Shown one piece after another: positions 27,620-37,460 of a DNA stretch of 64,000 nucleotides; position 1 is the first letter of the stretch; each line of letters begins with the position of its first letter. The stretch lies in assembly GCF_005871205.1 (NCBI RefSeq), contig NZ_SWKM01000013.1, positions 496,001 through 560,000 on the forward strand, in the 5' to 3' direction. The notes beneath the pieces are model-generated. The model saw only the letters and a program-made list of their open reading frames with translations. It made no database searches and had not been told where the DNA came from. The DNA is from Marinobacter alexandrii. GTDB lineage: Bacteria > Pseudomonadota > Gammaproteobacteria > Pseudomonadales > Oleiphilaceae. A program made the translations under genes and the position numbers.

Positions 27620-27717
27620 CCGGTGTGACAATCCGGCCCATTCGACGATCTCAAACTCTGTGGCATACTGCTGGTCGACACCGATAACACCAACAAACCA
27701 CAAGCAAGGAAGTTGCA

Positions 27718-28995
27718 ATGAAACTCGAAACCCTGGCATTGCACGCGGGCTTCAGCGGAGACCCGACAACCAACGCTGCCACCACCCCAATCTACCAGAC
27801 CACCTCCTACACTTTCGATGACACCCAACACGGTGCCGATCTGTTTGACCTGAAGGTGCAGGGAAACATCTACACCCGCATCATGAACCCCACCAACGGT
27901 GTTCTTGAGGAGCGCATGGCCCAGCTGGAAGGCGGCATTGGCGCGCTGGCCCTGGCATCCGGCATGGCGGCGATCACCTACGCCTTGCAAACCATCTGCA
28001 AGGTTGGCAATAACATCGTCAGCACCAGCCAGCTCTATGGTGGCACCTACAACCTGTTTGCCCACTCGCTGCCCAACCAGGGCATCGACTGCCGTATGGT
28101 CCCCCATGACGACTTTGACGCCGTAGAAAAGGCCATCAACGACAACACCCGCGCCCTGTTCTGCGAATCCATCGGCAACCCCGCCGGCAACGTGGTCGAC
28201 ATCCAGCGCTGGGCCGACATCGCCCATCGTCACGGCATCCCGCTGATCGTGGACAACACCGTCGCCACCCCGTTCCTGTGCCGTCCGTTCGAGCACGGTG
28301 CGGACATTGTTGTGCACTCCCTGACCAAATACATCGGCGGCCACGGCACCACGGTTGCCGGCATTGTGGTGGATTCCGGCAAGTTCGACTGGAAAGCCAG
28401 TGCCGCCAAGTTCCCGATGCTGAACGAGCCGGACCCGTCCTACCACGGCGTGGTATACACCGAAGCCCTGGGCCCGGCCGCGTTTATTGGTCGCTGTCGC
28501 GTGGTCCCGCTGCGCAACACTGGCGCCGCGCTGGCACCGTTCAACGCCTTCCTGATCATGCAGGGCCTGGAAACCCTGTCCCTGCGCATGGAGCGCCACT
28601 GCGAGAACGCGGAAAAAGTTGCCAACTTCCTGCAGCAGCATCCGTCTGTGGAATGGGTTAATTACGCGGCGCTGGCGAACAGCCCGTACAAGGCCTCCTG
28701 TGAGAAGATCTGCGGCGGCAAGGCCTCCGGCATTCTGAGCTTTGGCATCAAGGGCGGCCACCAGGCAGGGGCGAAGTTCATCGACGCCCTGCAGCTGATC
28801 TACCGCCTGGTCAACATTGGCGACGCCAAGTCCCTGGCCTGTCACCCGGCCTCCACCACCCACCGCCAGCTGAGCCCGGACGAACTCAAGAGCGCCGGCG
28901 TGAGTGAGGATCTGGTGCGGCTGTCCATCGGCATTGAACACGTCGATGACCTGATCGCCGACATCACCCAGGCCCTGGACGCTGCCCAGGCTTGA
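27718..28995 (+). CDS. metY: O-acetylhomoserine sulfhydrylase (PLP enzyme, MetY type)
   Basis: This 425-residue Cys/Met metabolism PLP enzyme makes homocysteine from O-acetylhomoserine and sulfide. It starts with [20 protein letters not shown] and has the PLP lysine in [33 protein letters not shown] and the C-terminal [16 protein letters not shown] are typical of MetY rather than MetB or MetC. The 425-residue length fits MetY (about 430). AAGGAAG lies just before the ATG. No SAM riboswitch was recognisable in the short upstream region. A stem-loop at 29015-29040 follows the stop. Confidence 0.95.
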   Translation: MKLETLALHAGFSGDPTTNAATTPIYQTTSYTFDDTQHGADLFDLKVQGNIYTRIMNPTNGVLEERMAQLEGGIGALALASGMAAITYALQTICKVGNNIVSTSQLYGGTYNLFAHSLPNQGIDCRMVPHDDFDAVEKAINDNTRALFCESIGNPAGNVVDIQRWADIAHRHGIPLIVDNTVATPFLCRPFEHGADIVVHSLTKYIGGHGTTVAGIVVDSGKFDWKASAAKFPMLNEPDPSYHGVVYTEALGPAAFIGRCRVVPLRNTGAALAPFNAFLIMQGLETLSLRMERHCENAEKVANFLQQHPSVEWVNYAALANSPYKASCEKICGGKASGILSFGIKGGHQAGAKFIDALQLIYRLVNIGDAKSLACHPASTTHRQLSPDELKSAGVSEDLVRLSIGIEHVDDLIADITQALDAAQA

Positions 28996-29014
28996 TAAGC
29001 CGCTTCAACCCTGG

Positions 29015-29040
29015 CCGGGTACGACCAATGTCGTGCCCGG
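29015..29040 (+). terminator. Stem-loop after metY
   Basis: Eleven-base arms 29015-29025 and 29030-29040 pair with one G-U across a CAAT loop. There is no T-run, so it is a weak or Rho-assisted terminator. Confidence 0.45.
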
Positions 29041-29174
29041 TACCCCCGTGATTGCCCCTATCTGCCTTGTAACTGGACCTTCCTGACATTACTCTTTAAT
29101 GCTCACCAAGCTTTTATGCCTGAATGCCCCAATGCATGTATGCAAACGCATGCTCAAACGAGAGTCCCGTTGCA

Positions 29175-30224
29175 ATGAGCGACACCGCAAAACCCCGCAT
29201 TACCAGTGGTTCCAAATTCCGTAACGAGCACGGCTTTTCCGCCATCAAGGATGGTATCAAGCGCAGTTCGGGCGAGACCTCGGAATCCAAACCGGTAGAG
29301 CGCAAGCCCAAGTGGCTGCGGGCCAAGATGCCTGGTGGTGAGCGTTACGAAGCCGTTCGCAAGAACGTCAGCGACCATCGTTTGAGCACGGTGTGCCAGG
29401 AATCCCACTGCCCGAACATCGGCGAATGCTGGGCAGCCGGCACCGCCACCATCATGGTGATGGGTTCGGTCTGCACCCGGGCATGCAAATTCTGTGCGGT
29501 CGACACCGGCAACCCCAAGGGCTGGCTTGATCACGACGAACCGGACAACACCGCCAAGTCGGTGGAACTGATGGGCCTGCGCTACATTGTGCTGACTTCG
29601 GTCGACCGGGACGATTTGGACGACGGCGGCGCTGCCCATTACGCGGCCTGCGTGTCGGCCATCAAACAACGAACTCCTGAGGTCGCTGTAGAAGCCCTGA
29701 CTCCGGATTTCGACGCGGTAATGCCCCACGTTGAGAAGGTGGTGGATTCCGGCCTGGACGTATTCGCCCAGAACGTCGAGACCGTTGAGCGCCTGACCAG
29801 CCGGGTACGCGACCCCCGTGCCGGCTATGAGAAAACCTTGAGCGTACTGGCACACGCCAAGAAACACCGACCCGACGTACTCACCAAGACCAGCCTGATG
29901 CTGGGCCTGGGTGAAACTGAAGAGGAAGTCCTGAAAACCATGGACGACCTCCGCGCCATCGGGGTGGATATCCTGACTCTGGGCCAGTACCTACGCCCGA
30001 CGCCGAACCACCTGCCGGTAGAACGCTACGTTACGCCGGAAGAGTTCAACCGGTACCGGGAACTGGGTCTGGAAAAAGGCTTTATGGAAGTGCCCTCAGG
30101 CCCGATGGTGCGTTCAAGCTACCGCGCCGATAAAGTCTTTGATCAGAACAACCTGGGCCTTGCAGTGCCCGAGGTTCCCCAAATCGACAACGCCATGCAG
30201 ATTCCCGTTAAAGCGGTCGACTGA
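29175..30224 (+). CDS. lipA: Lipoyl synthase LipA
   Basis: LipA is a radical-SAM enzyme that inserts two sulfurs into octanoyl groups on the lipoyl domains of dehydrogenase complexes. The start at 29175 ([15 protein letters not shown]) gives 349 residues; an upstream in-frame ATG adds 17 unlikely residues. The auxiliary cluster motif [13 protein letters not shown] and the radical-SAM motif [13 protein letters not shown] are both complete, and the conserved Ser near the C-terminus appears in [10 protein letters not shown]. Unlike in many relatives it is not next to lipB, which is at about 60 kb in this window. It stands alone between metY and an RND-type gene. Confidence 0.96.
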   Translation: MSDTAKPRITSGSKFRNEHGFSAIKDGIKRSSGETSESKPVERKPKWLRAKMPGGERYEAVRKNVSDHRLSTVCQESHCPNIGECWAAGTATIMVMGSVCTRACKFCAVDTGNPKGWLDHDEPDNTAKSVELMGLRYIVLTSVDRDDLDDGGAAHYAACVSAIKQRTPEVAVEALTPDFDAVMPHVEKVVDSGLDVFAQNVETVERLTSRVRDPRAGYEKTLSVLAHAKKHRPDVLTKTSLMLGLGETEEEVLKTMDDLRAIGVDILTLGQYLRPTPNHLPVERYVTPEEFNRYRELGLEKGFMEVPSGPMVRSSYRADKVFDQNNLGLAVPEVPQIDNAMQIPVKAVD

Positions 30225-30323
30225 TCCGACGCCGCTGCGCGCCATCCTGAGCCCTCTGAAAGGTCACAGTTTTCGGCGCTTTGTGGCACACTCTGCTCTC
30301 GTTTTCAGCAGAGTAGTTGCTCC

Positions 30324-32819
30324 ATGAACTGGTTCGGTACCCTATACGATCGCCTGATCCTTGCTCGTCCCCTGGTAGTTCTGGGTATTTTTACACTCCT
30401 GCTGGCCGTGGCAGCCATCAAGTTTGGCCAGTTCCGGCTGGATGCCTCGGCCGAATCCCTGGTACTGGAGAACGATCGGTCGCTGGAGCAGTACCGCAAG
30501 GTCAATCGTCGCTTCACCACCTCCGACGATTTTCTCATTGTGACCTACACACCCGAGGGTGAACTTTTTTCAGAGGCAGGCCTGAGCCGGCTTCAGGCCC
30601 TCCGCGACGAACTCCAGGCGCTGCCGGCAGTCGGTTCCACCAACAGCATCCTGAACGTGGCCCTGCTGCACAGCCCCGAGCTGACCCTGGACACCGTCGA
30701 CGCCGAAATCAAAACCGTGGACGAAGATCAGGTTCCACCAGGCACCGTCCGCGCTGCCCTGTTGGACAACCCCCTCTACCCCAACCTGCTGATCAGCGAG
30801 GATGCCCGGACCACCGCCATCCAGGTTAATCTGCCGACACCGGAACAGTACTTTGAGCTGCTGCAGCAGCGAAACCAGCTCCGCGACAAGGTGGAAGCTG
30901 GCGATGCCTCGGCCGCCGAACGGGAACAACTGGAAGCGGCCCAGCAAGCCTTCATCGACTTCACCGAAACCCAGGGCAAGGAGCGCGACGCCACCATCGA
31001 GCGTGTGCGGACCATACTCGATAGCTACCGCGACGGCGCCGAGATCCATCTTGGCGGCGTGCCTATGATCGTGTCGGACATGATTCGCTTCATCAAGAAC
31101 GACCTGTCCACCTTCGGGCTGGGAGTGCTGGCGTTTCTGGTGCTGACCCTGATCATCATCTTCCGCCAGTGGCGCTGGGTGCTGGTTCCCCTGCTGTGCT
31201 GCGGCTTTACCGTTTGGCTGATGATCGGCTTCCTGGGTTGGGCCCAGTGGCCGGTCACCGTGATCTCCGCCAACTTCATCGCGCTGCTGCTGATCATGAC
31301 CCTATCCCTGACCATTCACCTGATGGTGCGGTACCGGGAATTCCAGCATGACGACACCGAGGGTGACCCTAGGGAAACCCTGCGTCAGACCCTCGCCGCC
31401 ATGTTCAAACCCTGCTTTTACATGGCCATCACCACCATTGTTGCTTTTGGCTCCCTGACCTTCAGCGGCATCCGCCCGGTGATCGACTTCGGTTGGATGA
31501 TGACCCTGGGCCTTTCCGTCGCCTTCCTGATCACCTTCCTTATCTTCCCGGTCTTGCTGCGTCTGCTGCCACCAAAGGCGGACTGGACAGTCACCTCCAA
31601 CCGGGTGCCCTTTACCGACATCTTTGCCCGCTTTACTGCGCGATTCGGCAAGACCGTGCTGGTGGGCTCAGCCGTTATTGCTGTGCTCTGTGCCATCGGG
31701 GTGAGCCGACTGACGGTGGAAAACAGTTTTATTGACTATTTCAAGCCGTCGACCGAAATCCACCAGGGCATGATCACCATCGACGACCGCCTGGGTGGTA
31801 CCACGCCCCTGGACATCGTGATTACTGACGAGGCAGCGCCGGAGAACGCCAGCACCGACAGCGACCCGTTCGCTAGCAGTTGCGACCCGTTTGTTGAGGA
31901 TTGTGGTGACGGCGAGGAATACCGGGATACCTGGTACACCTATCAGAAGATGCAACGGCTGGAGCAAGTGCACAATTACCTCGACAGCCTGCCGGAAACC
32001 GGCAAAGTACTGTCCATTACTACAACCCTGGATATCCTGGCCCAGATCAATCAGGGCGAGCGGCTGGATGCACTGGAACTGGCCTTTGTACCGGCGGCGG
32101 TGCCGGACGACCTGCAGGACACCCTGCTGACACCCTACATTTCCGAAGAGCACAATCAGGCGCGATTCAGCATCCGGATCCTGGAAACCATGCCGGAGCT
32201 ACGCCGACAGGCCCTGCTGGACAGGATTCATAACCATCTGACCTCAGAGCTTGGCTACGAAGAGGATCAAGTGCTGTTTGCCGGTATGACGGTAATGTAC
32301 AACAACATGCTGCAGAGCCTGTTTGATTCCCAGATCAAAACCATCGGGGCGGTGTTCGTGGTAATCACCATCATGTTCCTGCTGCTGTTCCGCTCGCTCA
32401 AGCTGGCCCTGATCGGCATTGCCCCCAACCTGATTGCCGCCGGCTCGGTACTGGGCCTGATGGGCTGGCTCCGGATTCCGCTGGATATGATGACCATCAC
32501 CATCGCGGCCATAACGGTTGGCATCGCGGTGGACGACACCATCCACTACATCCATCGGTTCAAGACCGAATTCATCAAGGACCGGGACTACTTCGCCACC
32601 ATGCATCGCTGCCACCGCAGTATCGGTCGCGCCATGTTCTACACCTCCCTGACCATCGTCGCCGGGTTCTCGATCCTGGTGCTGTCCAACTTTATCCCGA
32701 CCATCTACTTCGGACTGTTCACCGGCTTCGCCATGTTCATGGCGCTCTTGGGCGCGCTGACCCTGCTGCCGCGACTGATCATTCTGATCCGCCCCTTCGG
32801 TCCGGGCGCGGCCGAATAA
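30324..32819 (+). CDS. RND-superfamily transporter (MMPL/SSD type)
   Basis: This 831-residue inner-membrane protein has the RND pseudo-repeat: TM1 at about 15-38, a large periplasmic loop, a five-helix block (about 255-425), a second loop (to about 660), and a final helix block. Sterol-sensing-like helices (GVLAFLVLTLIIIFRQWRWV) and TITIAAITVGIAVDDTIHYIHRF with acidic DD fit the MMPL/HpnN group, which moves lipids such as hopanoids, rather than AcrB drug pumps. There is no membrane-fusion or TolC partner next to it. The second loop carries an acidic, two-cysteine insertion (SSCDPFVEDCGDGEE). Substrate is unknown. Confidence 0.9.
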   Translation: MNWFGTLYDRLILARPLVVLGIFTLLLAVAAIKFGQFRLDASAESLVLENDRSLEQYRKVNRRFTTSDDFLIVTYTPEGELFSEAGLSRLQALRDELQALPAVGSTNSILNVALLHSPELTLDTVDAEIKTVDEDQVPPGTVRAALLDNPLYPNLLISEDARTTAIQVNLPTPEQYFELLQQRNQLRDKVEAGDASAAEREQLEAAQQAFIDFTETQGKERDATIERVRTILDSYRDGAEIHLGGVPMIVSDMIRFIKNDLSTFGLGVLAFLVLTLIIIFRQWRWVLVPLLCCGFTVWLMIGFLGWAQWPVTVISANFIALLLIMTLSLTIHLMVRYREFQHDDTEGDPRETLRQTLAAMFKPCFYMAITTIVAFGSLTFSGIRPVIDFGWMMTLGLSVAFLITFLIFPVLLRLLPPKADWTVTSNRVPFTDIFARFTARFGKTVLVGSAVIAVLCAIGVSRLTVENSFIDYFKPSTEIHQGMITIDDRLGGTTPLDIVITDEAAPENASTDSDPFASSCDPFVEDCGDGEEYRDTWYTYQKMQRLEQVHNYLDSLPETGKVLSITTTLDILAQINQGERLDALELAFVPAAVPDDLQDTLLTPYISEEHNQARFSIRILETMPELRRQALLDRIHNHLTSELGYEEDQVLFAGMTVMYNNMLQSLFDSQIKTIGAVFVVITIMFLLLFRSLKLALIGIAPNLIAAGSVLGLMGWLRIPLDMMTITIAAITVGIAVDDTIHYIHRFKTEFIKDRDYFATMHRCHRSIGRAMFYTSLTIVAGFSILVLSNFIPTIYFGLFTGFAMFMALLGALTLLPRLIILIRPFGPGAAE

Positions 32820-32825
32820 AGGCAC

Positions 32826-32858
32826 AAAAAAAGGCCGCATCCTCGGATGCGGCCTTTT
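32826..32858. terminator. Bidirectional terminator between RND gene and Spy-like gene
   Basis: GGCCGCAT and ATGCGGCC form the stem around CCTCGG (32831-32856). It is preceded by a run of A and followed by TTTT, so it works on both strands for the two convergent genes. Confidence 0.9.
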
Positions 32859-32882
32859 CCAGTTCAGCGTAACCTGACTGGT

Positions 32883-33347
32883 TTACTGACCCTGCTTCTG
32901 CTTCTGCATCTGCTGCTGCATCATCTGTTGCTGTTGCTGACGCTGCTGCTGCATCTGCTGCATGCGCTTGTCCAGGGTGTCGCGCTGCTCTTCGGTAAAC
33001 ACGCTGTCCACTTTCGCCTGCATCAGGGTGGACAGGGCCGCGATCTCACCAGTCACATCACCGAGCTCTTCGGCGTTGTCACGGATTGAGTCTTCGTCGT
33101 ACTCCGGCTTGATCTCAGCCTGCATCTGCTGCTGCAGGGCGCGGGCTTCCTGGCGGAGCTTGGCAATCTTGTCCTGCTTCTCATCGATGATGCCGCGAAT
33201 CTCGGTTTGCTGATCATCGGACAGGCCAACCATCTGTGCCAGCTGATCCACCTGATCCGGCTGACCACCGGCGGCTTGCTGTGCGACCGCAGGCGCGGAC
33301 AGGCTCAGTGCGACAACAGCGGTACCAAACATCTTTGCGAGCTTCAT
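32883..33347 (-). CDS. Spy/CpxP-like periplasmic protein with Gln-rich tail
   Basis: This 154-residue protein has a Sec signal (MKLAKMFGTAVVALSLSAPAVAQ). A helical body follows, with LSDDQQTEIRGIIDEKQDKI and LMQAKVDSVFTEEQRDTLDKR, the second resembling the LTxxQ repeat of Spy/CpxP chaperones and metal-responsive sensors. The last 30 residues are almost only Gln and Met (MQQMQQQRQQQQQMMQQQMQ), a low-complexity tail. The ATG at 33347 has GGAG six bases upstream; a longer frame adds an improbable extension. It probably binds unfolded proteins or metals in the periplasm, but that is inference. It faces the ylqF gene across a 240-base gap with a palindrome. Confidence 0.8.
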   Translation of the reverse strand: MKLAKMFGTAVVALSLSAPAVAQQAAGGQPDQVDQLAQMVGLSDDQQTEIRGIIDEKQDKIAKLRQEARALQQQMQAEIKPEYDEDSIRDNAEELGDVTGEIAALSTLMQAKVDSVFTEEQRDTLDKRMQQMQQQRQQQQQMMQQQMQKQKQGQ

Positions 33348-33411
33348 AGAGTTCTCCGTTATCGGGGTGGCCACGATTTAAAACCACCGATTCATACCAG
33401 TTATGTTGTTC

Positions 33412-33425
33412 AGGGTGTACACCCT
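33412..33425. promoter_or_regulatory. 14-bp perfect palindrome between divergent genes
   Basis: AGGGTGTACACCCT lies 65 bases before the Spy-like ATG and about 160 before ylqF. The perfect dyad suggests a dimeric regulator site. I could not place it confidently against -35/-10 elements. Confidence 0.45.
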
Positions 33426-33588
33426 AAAACATCACGGCGCCGGTTTTCACCCCGATGACCCTTCTTTTTGTACACATTTTCCAGCGAGTTAGCGCTCAAC
33501 CCGCCACACTGGCGGGCCGAAACAAATGTGAAAGTTTGGTCATTCCCCTTCATAATGGCGCCGTCCAACGACCTCCGGAGTATATGAG

Positions 33589-34521
33589 ATGGCAATTAAC
33601 TGGTTTCCAGGGCACATGCACAAGGCCCGCAAGGAGATCAAGCAGGTCATGCCGCAGATGGACCTCATTATTGAGGTGCTGGATGCGCGCATCCCGTTCA
33701 GCAGCGAAAATCCGCTGGTACCTTCCCTGCGTGGCGACAAGCCGCTCATCAAGGTGTTGAATAAACGGGATCTGGCCGATCCGGAGATCACCCGGCAGTG
33801 GCAAAACTGGCTTGAAAAGGAGCGGGGGGTGCGAACCATCACCCTGACTCACAACCAGCGTAACGAAGCCCTGGGCATCCTCAAGCTCGCCCAGGAGATG
33901 ACTCCCGACCATGATCGTCAGAAAAGCGCCCTGCGTGTGATGATCCTGGGCATTCCCAACGTCGGCAAGTCCACCATCATCAATACCCTGGCAGGCCGGC
34001 CCGCGGCCAAGACCGGCAACGAGCCAGCGGTGACCCGGGCGCAGCAGGCCATCAAACTGCCCGACAACATCCTGCTCTACGACACTCCCGGCTTCCTTTG
34101 GCCCAAGTTGTCGCCGGAAGCCTGCGGTTATCGCCTGGCGGTGACCGGCGCCATTCGCAGCTCGGTGCTGGATTTTGAAGATGTCGCGCTGTTTGAGGCG
34201 GAATTTCTCCGCCAAGCCTATCCGGAACTGATAAAGACCCGCTACGGCTTTGATGAGCTGCCGGTGGATGGCCTGGCGGTGATGGATGGCATTGCCGCCA
34301 AGCGCCGGTTCTTTGGTCGCGGCGGCATACCGGATCTGCACAAGGTATCCGAGGTGCTGCTGAATGAGTTCCGGGCCGGCACCCTGGGGCGGGTGTCGCT
34401 GGAAACCCCGGCGATGGTCGAGCAGGAAGCCGAGGAAGCCGCCCGGGCTGCCGCCGAAAAGGCCGAGCAGGAAGCTAAGAAAGAGAAGGGAAAGAAGAAG
34501 GGCCGCAGCGGCAAACGCTAA
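33589..34521 (+). CDS. ylqF: Ribosome biogenesis GTPase YlqF/RbgA-like (circularly permuted)
   Basis: This 310-residue GTPase has its motifs in circularly permuted order. The G4 motif (NKRDLAD) near 58-64 comes before the P-loop GIPNVGKSTIINTLAG near 122-137, followed by G2 and the DTPG switch (YDTPGFLWP). It also has the N-terminal IDLIIEVLDARIPFSSENP segment typical of YlqF/RbgA, which in Bacillus helps 50S assembly. The C-terminus ends with a long lysine/alanine-rich tail from about 280. Its stop lies 47 bases inside the end of the convergent AraC gene. Confidence 0.93.
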   Translation: MAINWFPGHMHKARKEIKQVMPQMDLIIEVLDARIPFSSENPLVPSLRGDKPLIKVLNKRDLADPEITRQWQNWLEKERGVRTITLTHNQRNEALGILKLAQEMTPDHDRQKSALRVMILGIPNVGKSTIINTLAGRPAAKTGNEPAVTRAQQAIKLPDNILLYDTPGFLWPKLSPEACGYRLAVTGAIRSSVLDFEDVALFEAEFLRQAYPELIKTRYGFDELPVDGLAVMDGIAAKRRFFGRGGIPDLHKVSEVLLNEFRAGTLGRVSLETPAMVEQEAEEAARAAAEKAEQEAKKEKGKKKGRSGKR

Positions 34522-35245
34522 ACGCACCGGTGGTCACGTACTCCGAGGGCACGGCATCGAACATGCCCCGGGCGGTGCGAACGAAGTGGGGCTGGTCGTA
34601 GAAGCCCGCATCTATGGCCAGCTGGGACATCGACTTGCCCCGCTCCCATTGGGCCAGTACCTGGTTCATTTTCAGGTGCAGTAAGAACCGCCGCAAGGTC
34701 ACGCCGGTTTGCTGCCGGAACAGATGACTCAGCCGCGACGACGACAACCCCACCGCCTGGGCCAACCTGGCCACGTCCACCTTGTCCGGCAACTGGCTAC
34801 GAAGCTCGTCACAGATCTTCCGAACCCGCCGGTCCATGGGCTCTGGTGAGCCACCCAACTGTTTTACAGCACTCGACAGCGCCTGCCAGACCGCCTGGCA
34901 ATCACCGGACGACTCGCTGTGCAGGCTGGCCCCGGTTACAGGGATATCCACCGATGGCTGATCACCCAGCCGGTGCTGCAGGGCTCGCCAGAAATCACTG
35001 TCCGGATCAAGCTGGGCACACCACATCCGGGTGTCACCGGGATCGAGGGATTGCTCAACGTCCGGCGCCACCAGCGCAGCGGAAGTCATGCGCCAGTGCC
35101 CCCCAACCTGCAATCGGAAAGGGCCGTCGAGACCAACCAGCCAGGACGCACTGATGTGCCGATGGGGTCGGTTCGGTACCAGGTGCCCGATCACCTGCCA
35201 GTGATCGGGCCAGAGGAACAGGGTGCCACGTGGCGAATGCTGCAT
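34475..35245 (-). CDS. AraC-family transcriptional regulator
   Basis: This 256-residue regulator has an N-terminal cupin-like region and a C-terminal AraC/XylS double helix-turn-helix. The latter is seen in VARLAQAVGLSSSRLSHLFRQQTGV and KSMSQLAIDAGFYDQPHFVRTARGMFD, where the second unit is the conserved recognition part. Ligand and targets cannot be told. Its 3' end overlaps the ylqF stop by 47 bases on the other strand, and about 120 bases separate its start from the Mpo1-like gene, which is on the same strand. Confidence 0.9.
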   Translation of the reverse strand: MQHSPRGTLFLWPDHWQVIGHLVPNRPHRHISASWLVGLDGPFRLQVGGHWRMTSAALVAPDVEQSLDPGDTRMWCAQLDPDSDFWRALQHRLGDQPSVDIPVTGASLHSESSGDCQAVWQALSSAVKQLGGSPEPMDRRVRKICDELRSQLPDKVDVARLAQAVGLSSSRLSHLFRQQTGVTLRRFLLHLKMNQVLAQWERGKSMSQLAIDAGFYDQPHFVRTARGMFDAVPSEYVTTGAFSVCRCGPSSFPSLS

Positions 35246-35365
35246 ATCCGGGCCGGTTATCTGTCGTTACGGTGCCCAAAGCATACCTCAGGACAGACTT
35301 TTCTCCAGCCCTCGCCCAACAGCCATCCTGCCTATTCGACAAGATGCCGCGGGAATTAGTGTCGG

Positions 35366-35899
35366 TTAGTGACCCTGAATCTGTCCGTCAGAGTGGTCTT
35401 TGCCTTGGCTACGTTGGCCATGTGACACCGGCACCCCAAGCTTGGATGCAAATTCGATGCTGACAAAGATTGGCCCGATCAGCAGGAATACCAGGTCTTC
35501 AACAAACGAAGGTTTTTTACCTTCGATCTTGTGGCCATAGACCTGCAGGGCCCAGGCAGCAATCCAGACCACGAGGCTGGTCCAGAACAATGACCAACCG
35601 GCCGCCAAAACACCCTGGATGATTAGGGCCGAGACCGCGAACCAGCCGGCCATCAGTACAAACACTCCGACCGACAGGCGCAGGTAAACCAGACCGGAGA
35701 TCGCCGCCAGCAGGGTCGCGCCGTTCACCCATTCGCCCGTTGTGCCGGTCAGGCCGAGCCAGCTACCGATAGGGATCAGCCAGAGCAGCCCGAGGGTTGA
35801 GAACACGATAGCCGGCACACACACGATGTGGACCCACTGATTGAAATTATTCTGATGACTGTCGCCATAATCACTCAGGAACTGAGCCAGTGAACGCAT
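35366..35899 (-). CDS. Mpo1/DUF962-family membrane protein
   Basis: This protein resembles yeast Mpo1 (DUF962), an iron-dependent 2-hydroxy fatty acid dioxygenase of the ER. The start at 35899 (MRSLAQFLSDYGDSHQNNFNQWVHIVCVP) has GGAG eight bases upstream; a longer frame adds 17 unlikely residues. The family HQNN and WVHIVCVP histidines are present near the N-terminus, and a second histidine region is VYGHKIEGKKPSFVEDL. Four membrane helices (about 24-46, 56-80, 88-110, 145-165) separate them. The C-terminal tail HGQRSQGKDHSDGQIQGH is His-rich. Function in bacteria is unproven. Confidence 0.86.
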   Translation of the reverse strand: MRSLAQFLSDYGDSHQNNFNQWVHIVCVPAIVFSTLGLLWLIPIGSWLGLTGTTGEWVNGATLLAAISGLVYLRLSVGVFVLMAGWFAVSALIIQGVLAAGWSLFWTSLVVWIAAWALQVYGHKIEGKKPSFVEDLVFLLIGPIFVSIEFASKLGVPVSHGQRSQGKDHSDGQIQGH

Positions 35900-36116
35900 A
35901 ATCAGGTCTCCGCTGTTGTTGTCTTTAATAATCGACACTTTAACAGGCACCTGGACTTCAACCTTGTACGTAACGGCTATCCTGCAATCTAACGATCCAG
36001 CCCCTGCCCCTTACCAAGGTCAAATATCCCGGGGCTGGCAAAGGGCCTACACTGGGGAATAACAGCATTGATCGCATGACGTCGCCCCAACTGGGCGAGT
36101 CGCACAGGAGGAATGT

Positions 36117-37325
36117 ATGAGACGCGTTGTCGTCACCGGTATGGGCATTGTGTCCTGCCTCGGGAATTCACTGGATGAAGTGCTGGACAGCCTTAAACAC
36201 GGCAAATCCGGCATCCGCTTCAACGAAACCTATAAAGAGATGGGCTTTCGCAGCCAGGTTTCTGGTTCGCCAGACGTAGACACCTCGGTGATTGATCGGA
36301 AGATGCGGCGCTTCATGGGACCCTCGGCCATGTACAGCTACCTGTCCATGGAGCAGGCCATCGCCCAGGCCGGCCTGACCGATGACCTGATCTCCAACGA
36401 CCGCACCGGCCTGATTGCCGGTTCCGGTGGAGCGTCCTGCTCCAGTCAGGTCGAAGCGACCGACATCATGCGGGAGAAAGGTGTCAAGCGTATTGGGCCC
36501 TACATGGTGCCGCGGATCATGACCAGCACTGTATCCGCGTGCCTGGCCACCGCTTACAAGATTCGGGGCGTGAACTACTCCATGTCGTCTGCCTGCGCTA
36601 CCAGTGCCCACTGTATTGGCCATGCCATGGAGCAGATTCAGGCCGGCAAGCAGGACATCGTGTTCGCCGGCGGCGGCGAAGAGGAGGACTGGAGCCTGAC
36701 CATGATGTTTGACGCCATGGGTGCACTGTCCACCAAGTACAACGATGCGCCAGAAACCGCTTCGCGTCCGTTCGACAGCGGCCGGGACGGCTTTGTCATT
36801 GCCGGTGGTGGTGGCATGGTGGTGCTGGAAGAACTGGAGCACGCCCGCAAGCGTGGCGCCAATATCATTGCCGAACTGACCGGCTATGGCGCCACATCCG
36901 ACGGCTACGACATGGTCGCGCCCTCTGGCGAAGGTGCTCAACGCTGCATGAAGCAGGCCATGGCAACCATCCGTGGCAAGGTGCAGTACATCAACGCGCA
37001 CGGCACCAGTACGCCAGTGGGCGACGTGGCTGAAATGGGGGCGGTACGCGACACCTTTGGCGCCGACGTACCAACCATCTCCTCGACCAAATCGCTGTCC
37101 GGGCATTCCCTGGGCGCGGCCGGCGTGCATGAAGCCATCTACTCACTGCTGATGCTGCAAAACGGCCTTATTGCCGGCACTGCCAACCTGACCAATATCG
37201 ATGACAAGATCAGCAACATGCCACTGGTCGGCCCGGCCGCGCAGCACGCCGAGCTCAGCACCGTCATGTCCAACAGCTTTGGCTTTGGCGGCACCAATGC
37301 TTCACTAGTGTTCGAGAAACTGTAA
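36117..37325 (+). CDS. fabB: 3-oxoacyl-ACP synthase I (FabB)
   Basis: FabB condenses malonyl-ACP with acyl-ACP and is needed for unsaturated fatty acid synthesis. The 402-residue protein has the thiolase fold with the catalytic Cys in [10 protein letters not shown], His in [11 protein letters not shown] and His in [14 protein letters not shown]. It begins [22 protein letters not shown] lies just before the ATG. FabF is distinguished by sequence details such as the EEED motif and FGFGGTNAS end; the GGEEEDWS stretch here favours FabB. There is no fabA next to it in this window, so the pair is split. Confidence 0.95.
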   Translation: MRRVVVTGMGIVSCLGNSLDEVLDSLKHGKSGIRFNETYKEMGFRSQVSGSPDVDTSVIDRKMRRFMGPSAMYSYLSMEQAIAQAGLTDDLISNDRTGLIAGSGGASCSSQVEATDIMREKGVKRIGPYMVPRIMTSTVSACLATAYKIRGVNYSMSSACATSAHCIGHAMEQIQAGKQDIVFAGGGEEEDWSLTMMFDAMGALSTKYNDAPETASRPFDSGRDGFVIAGGGGMVVLEELEHARKRGANIIAELTGYGATSDGYDMVAPSGEGAQRCMKQAMATIRGKVQYINAHGTSTPVGDVAEMGAVRDTFGADVPTISSTKSLSGHSLGAAGVHEAIYSLLMLQNGLIAGTANLTNIDDKISNMPLVGPAAQHAELSTVMSNSFGFGGTNASLVFEKL

Positions 37326-37334
37326 TACTAAATC

Positions 37335-37362
37335 AAGTGACAGGCCCTCGCGCCTGTCACTT
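37335..37362 (+). terminator. Stem-loop after fabB
   Basis: AAGTGACAGGC (37335-37345) pairs perfectly with GCCTGTCACTT (37352-37362). No T-run follows, so this may be a Rho-assisted or RNA-stabilising structure. Confidence 0.5.
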
Positions 37363-37432
37363 ACCGACTGCTGCAAAAATTCCGCCCGCCATTGGCGTTG
37401 GCAAAGCCTCGCTTTCCTACTAAAGTTAAAAT

Positions 37433-37446
37433 TTGATCAGGATCAA
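37433..37446 (+). promoter_or_regulatory. Perfect FNR/Anr box upstream of the FNR-family gene
   Basis: TTGATCAGGATCAA matches TTGAT-N4-ATCAA exactly and ends 14 bases before the ATG at 37461. An AT-rich -10-like TAAAAT (37427-37432) abuts it, so bound Anr would block transcription: autorepression. Confidence 0.72.
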
Positions 37447-37460
37447 TTTGGACGATCATC

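Noticed and set aside
27568..28941. 457-residue frame opposite metY
   Set aside because: Antisense shadow caused by GC-skewed codons; metY has full catalytic motifs on the other strand.
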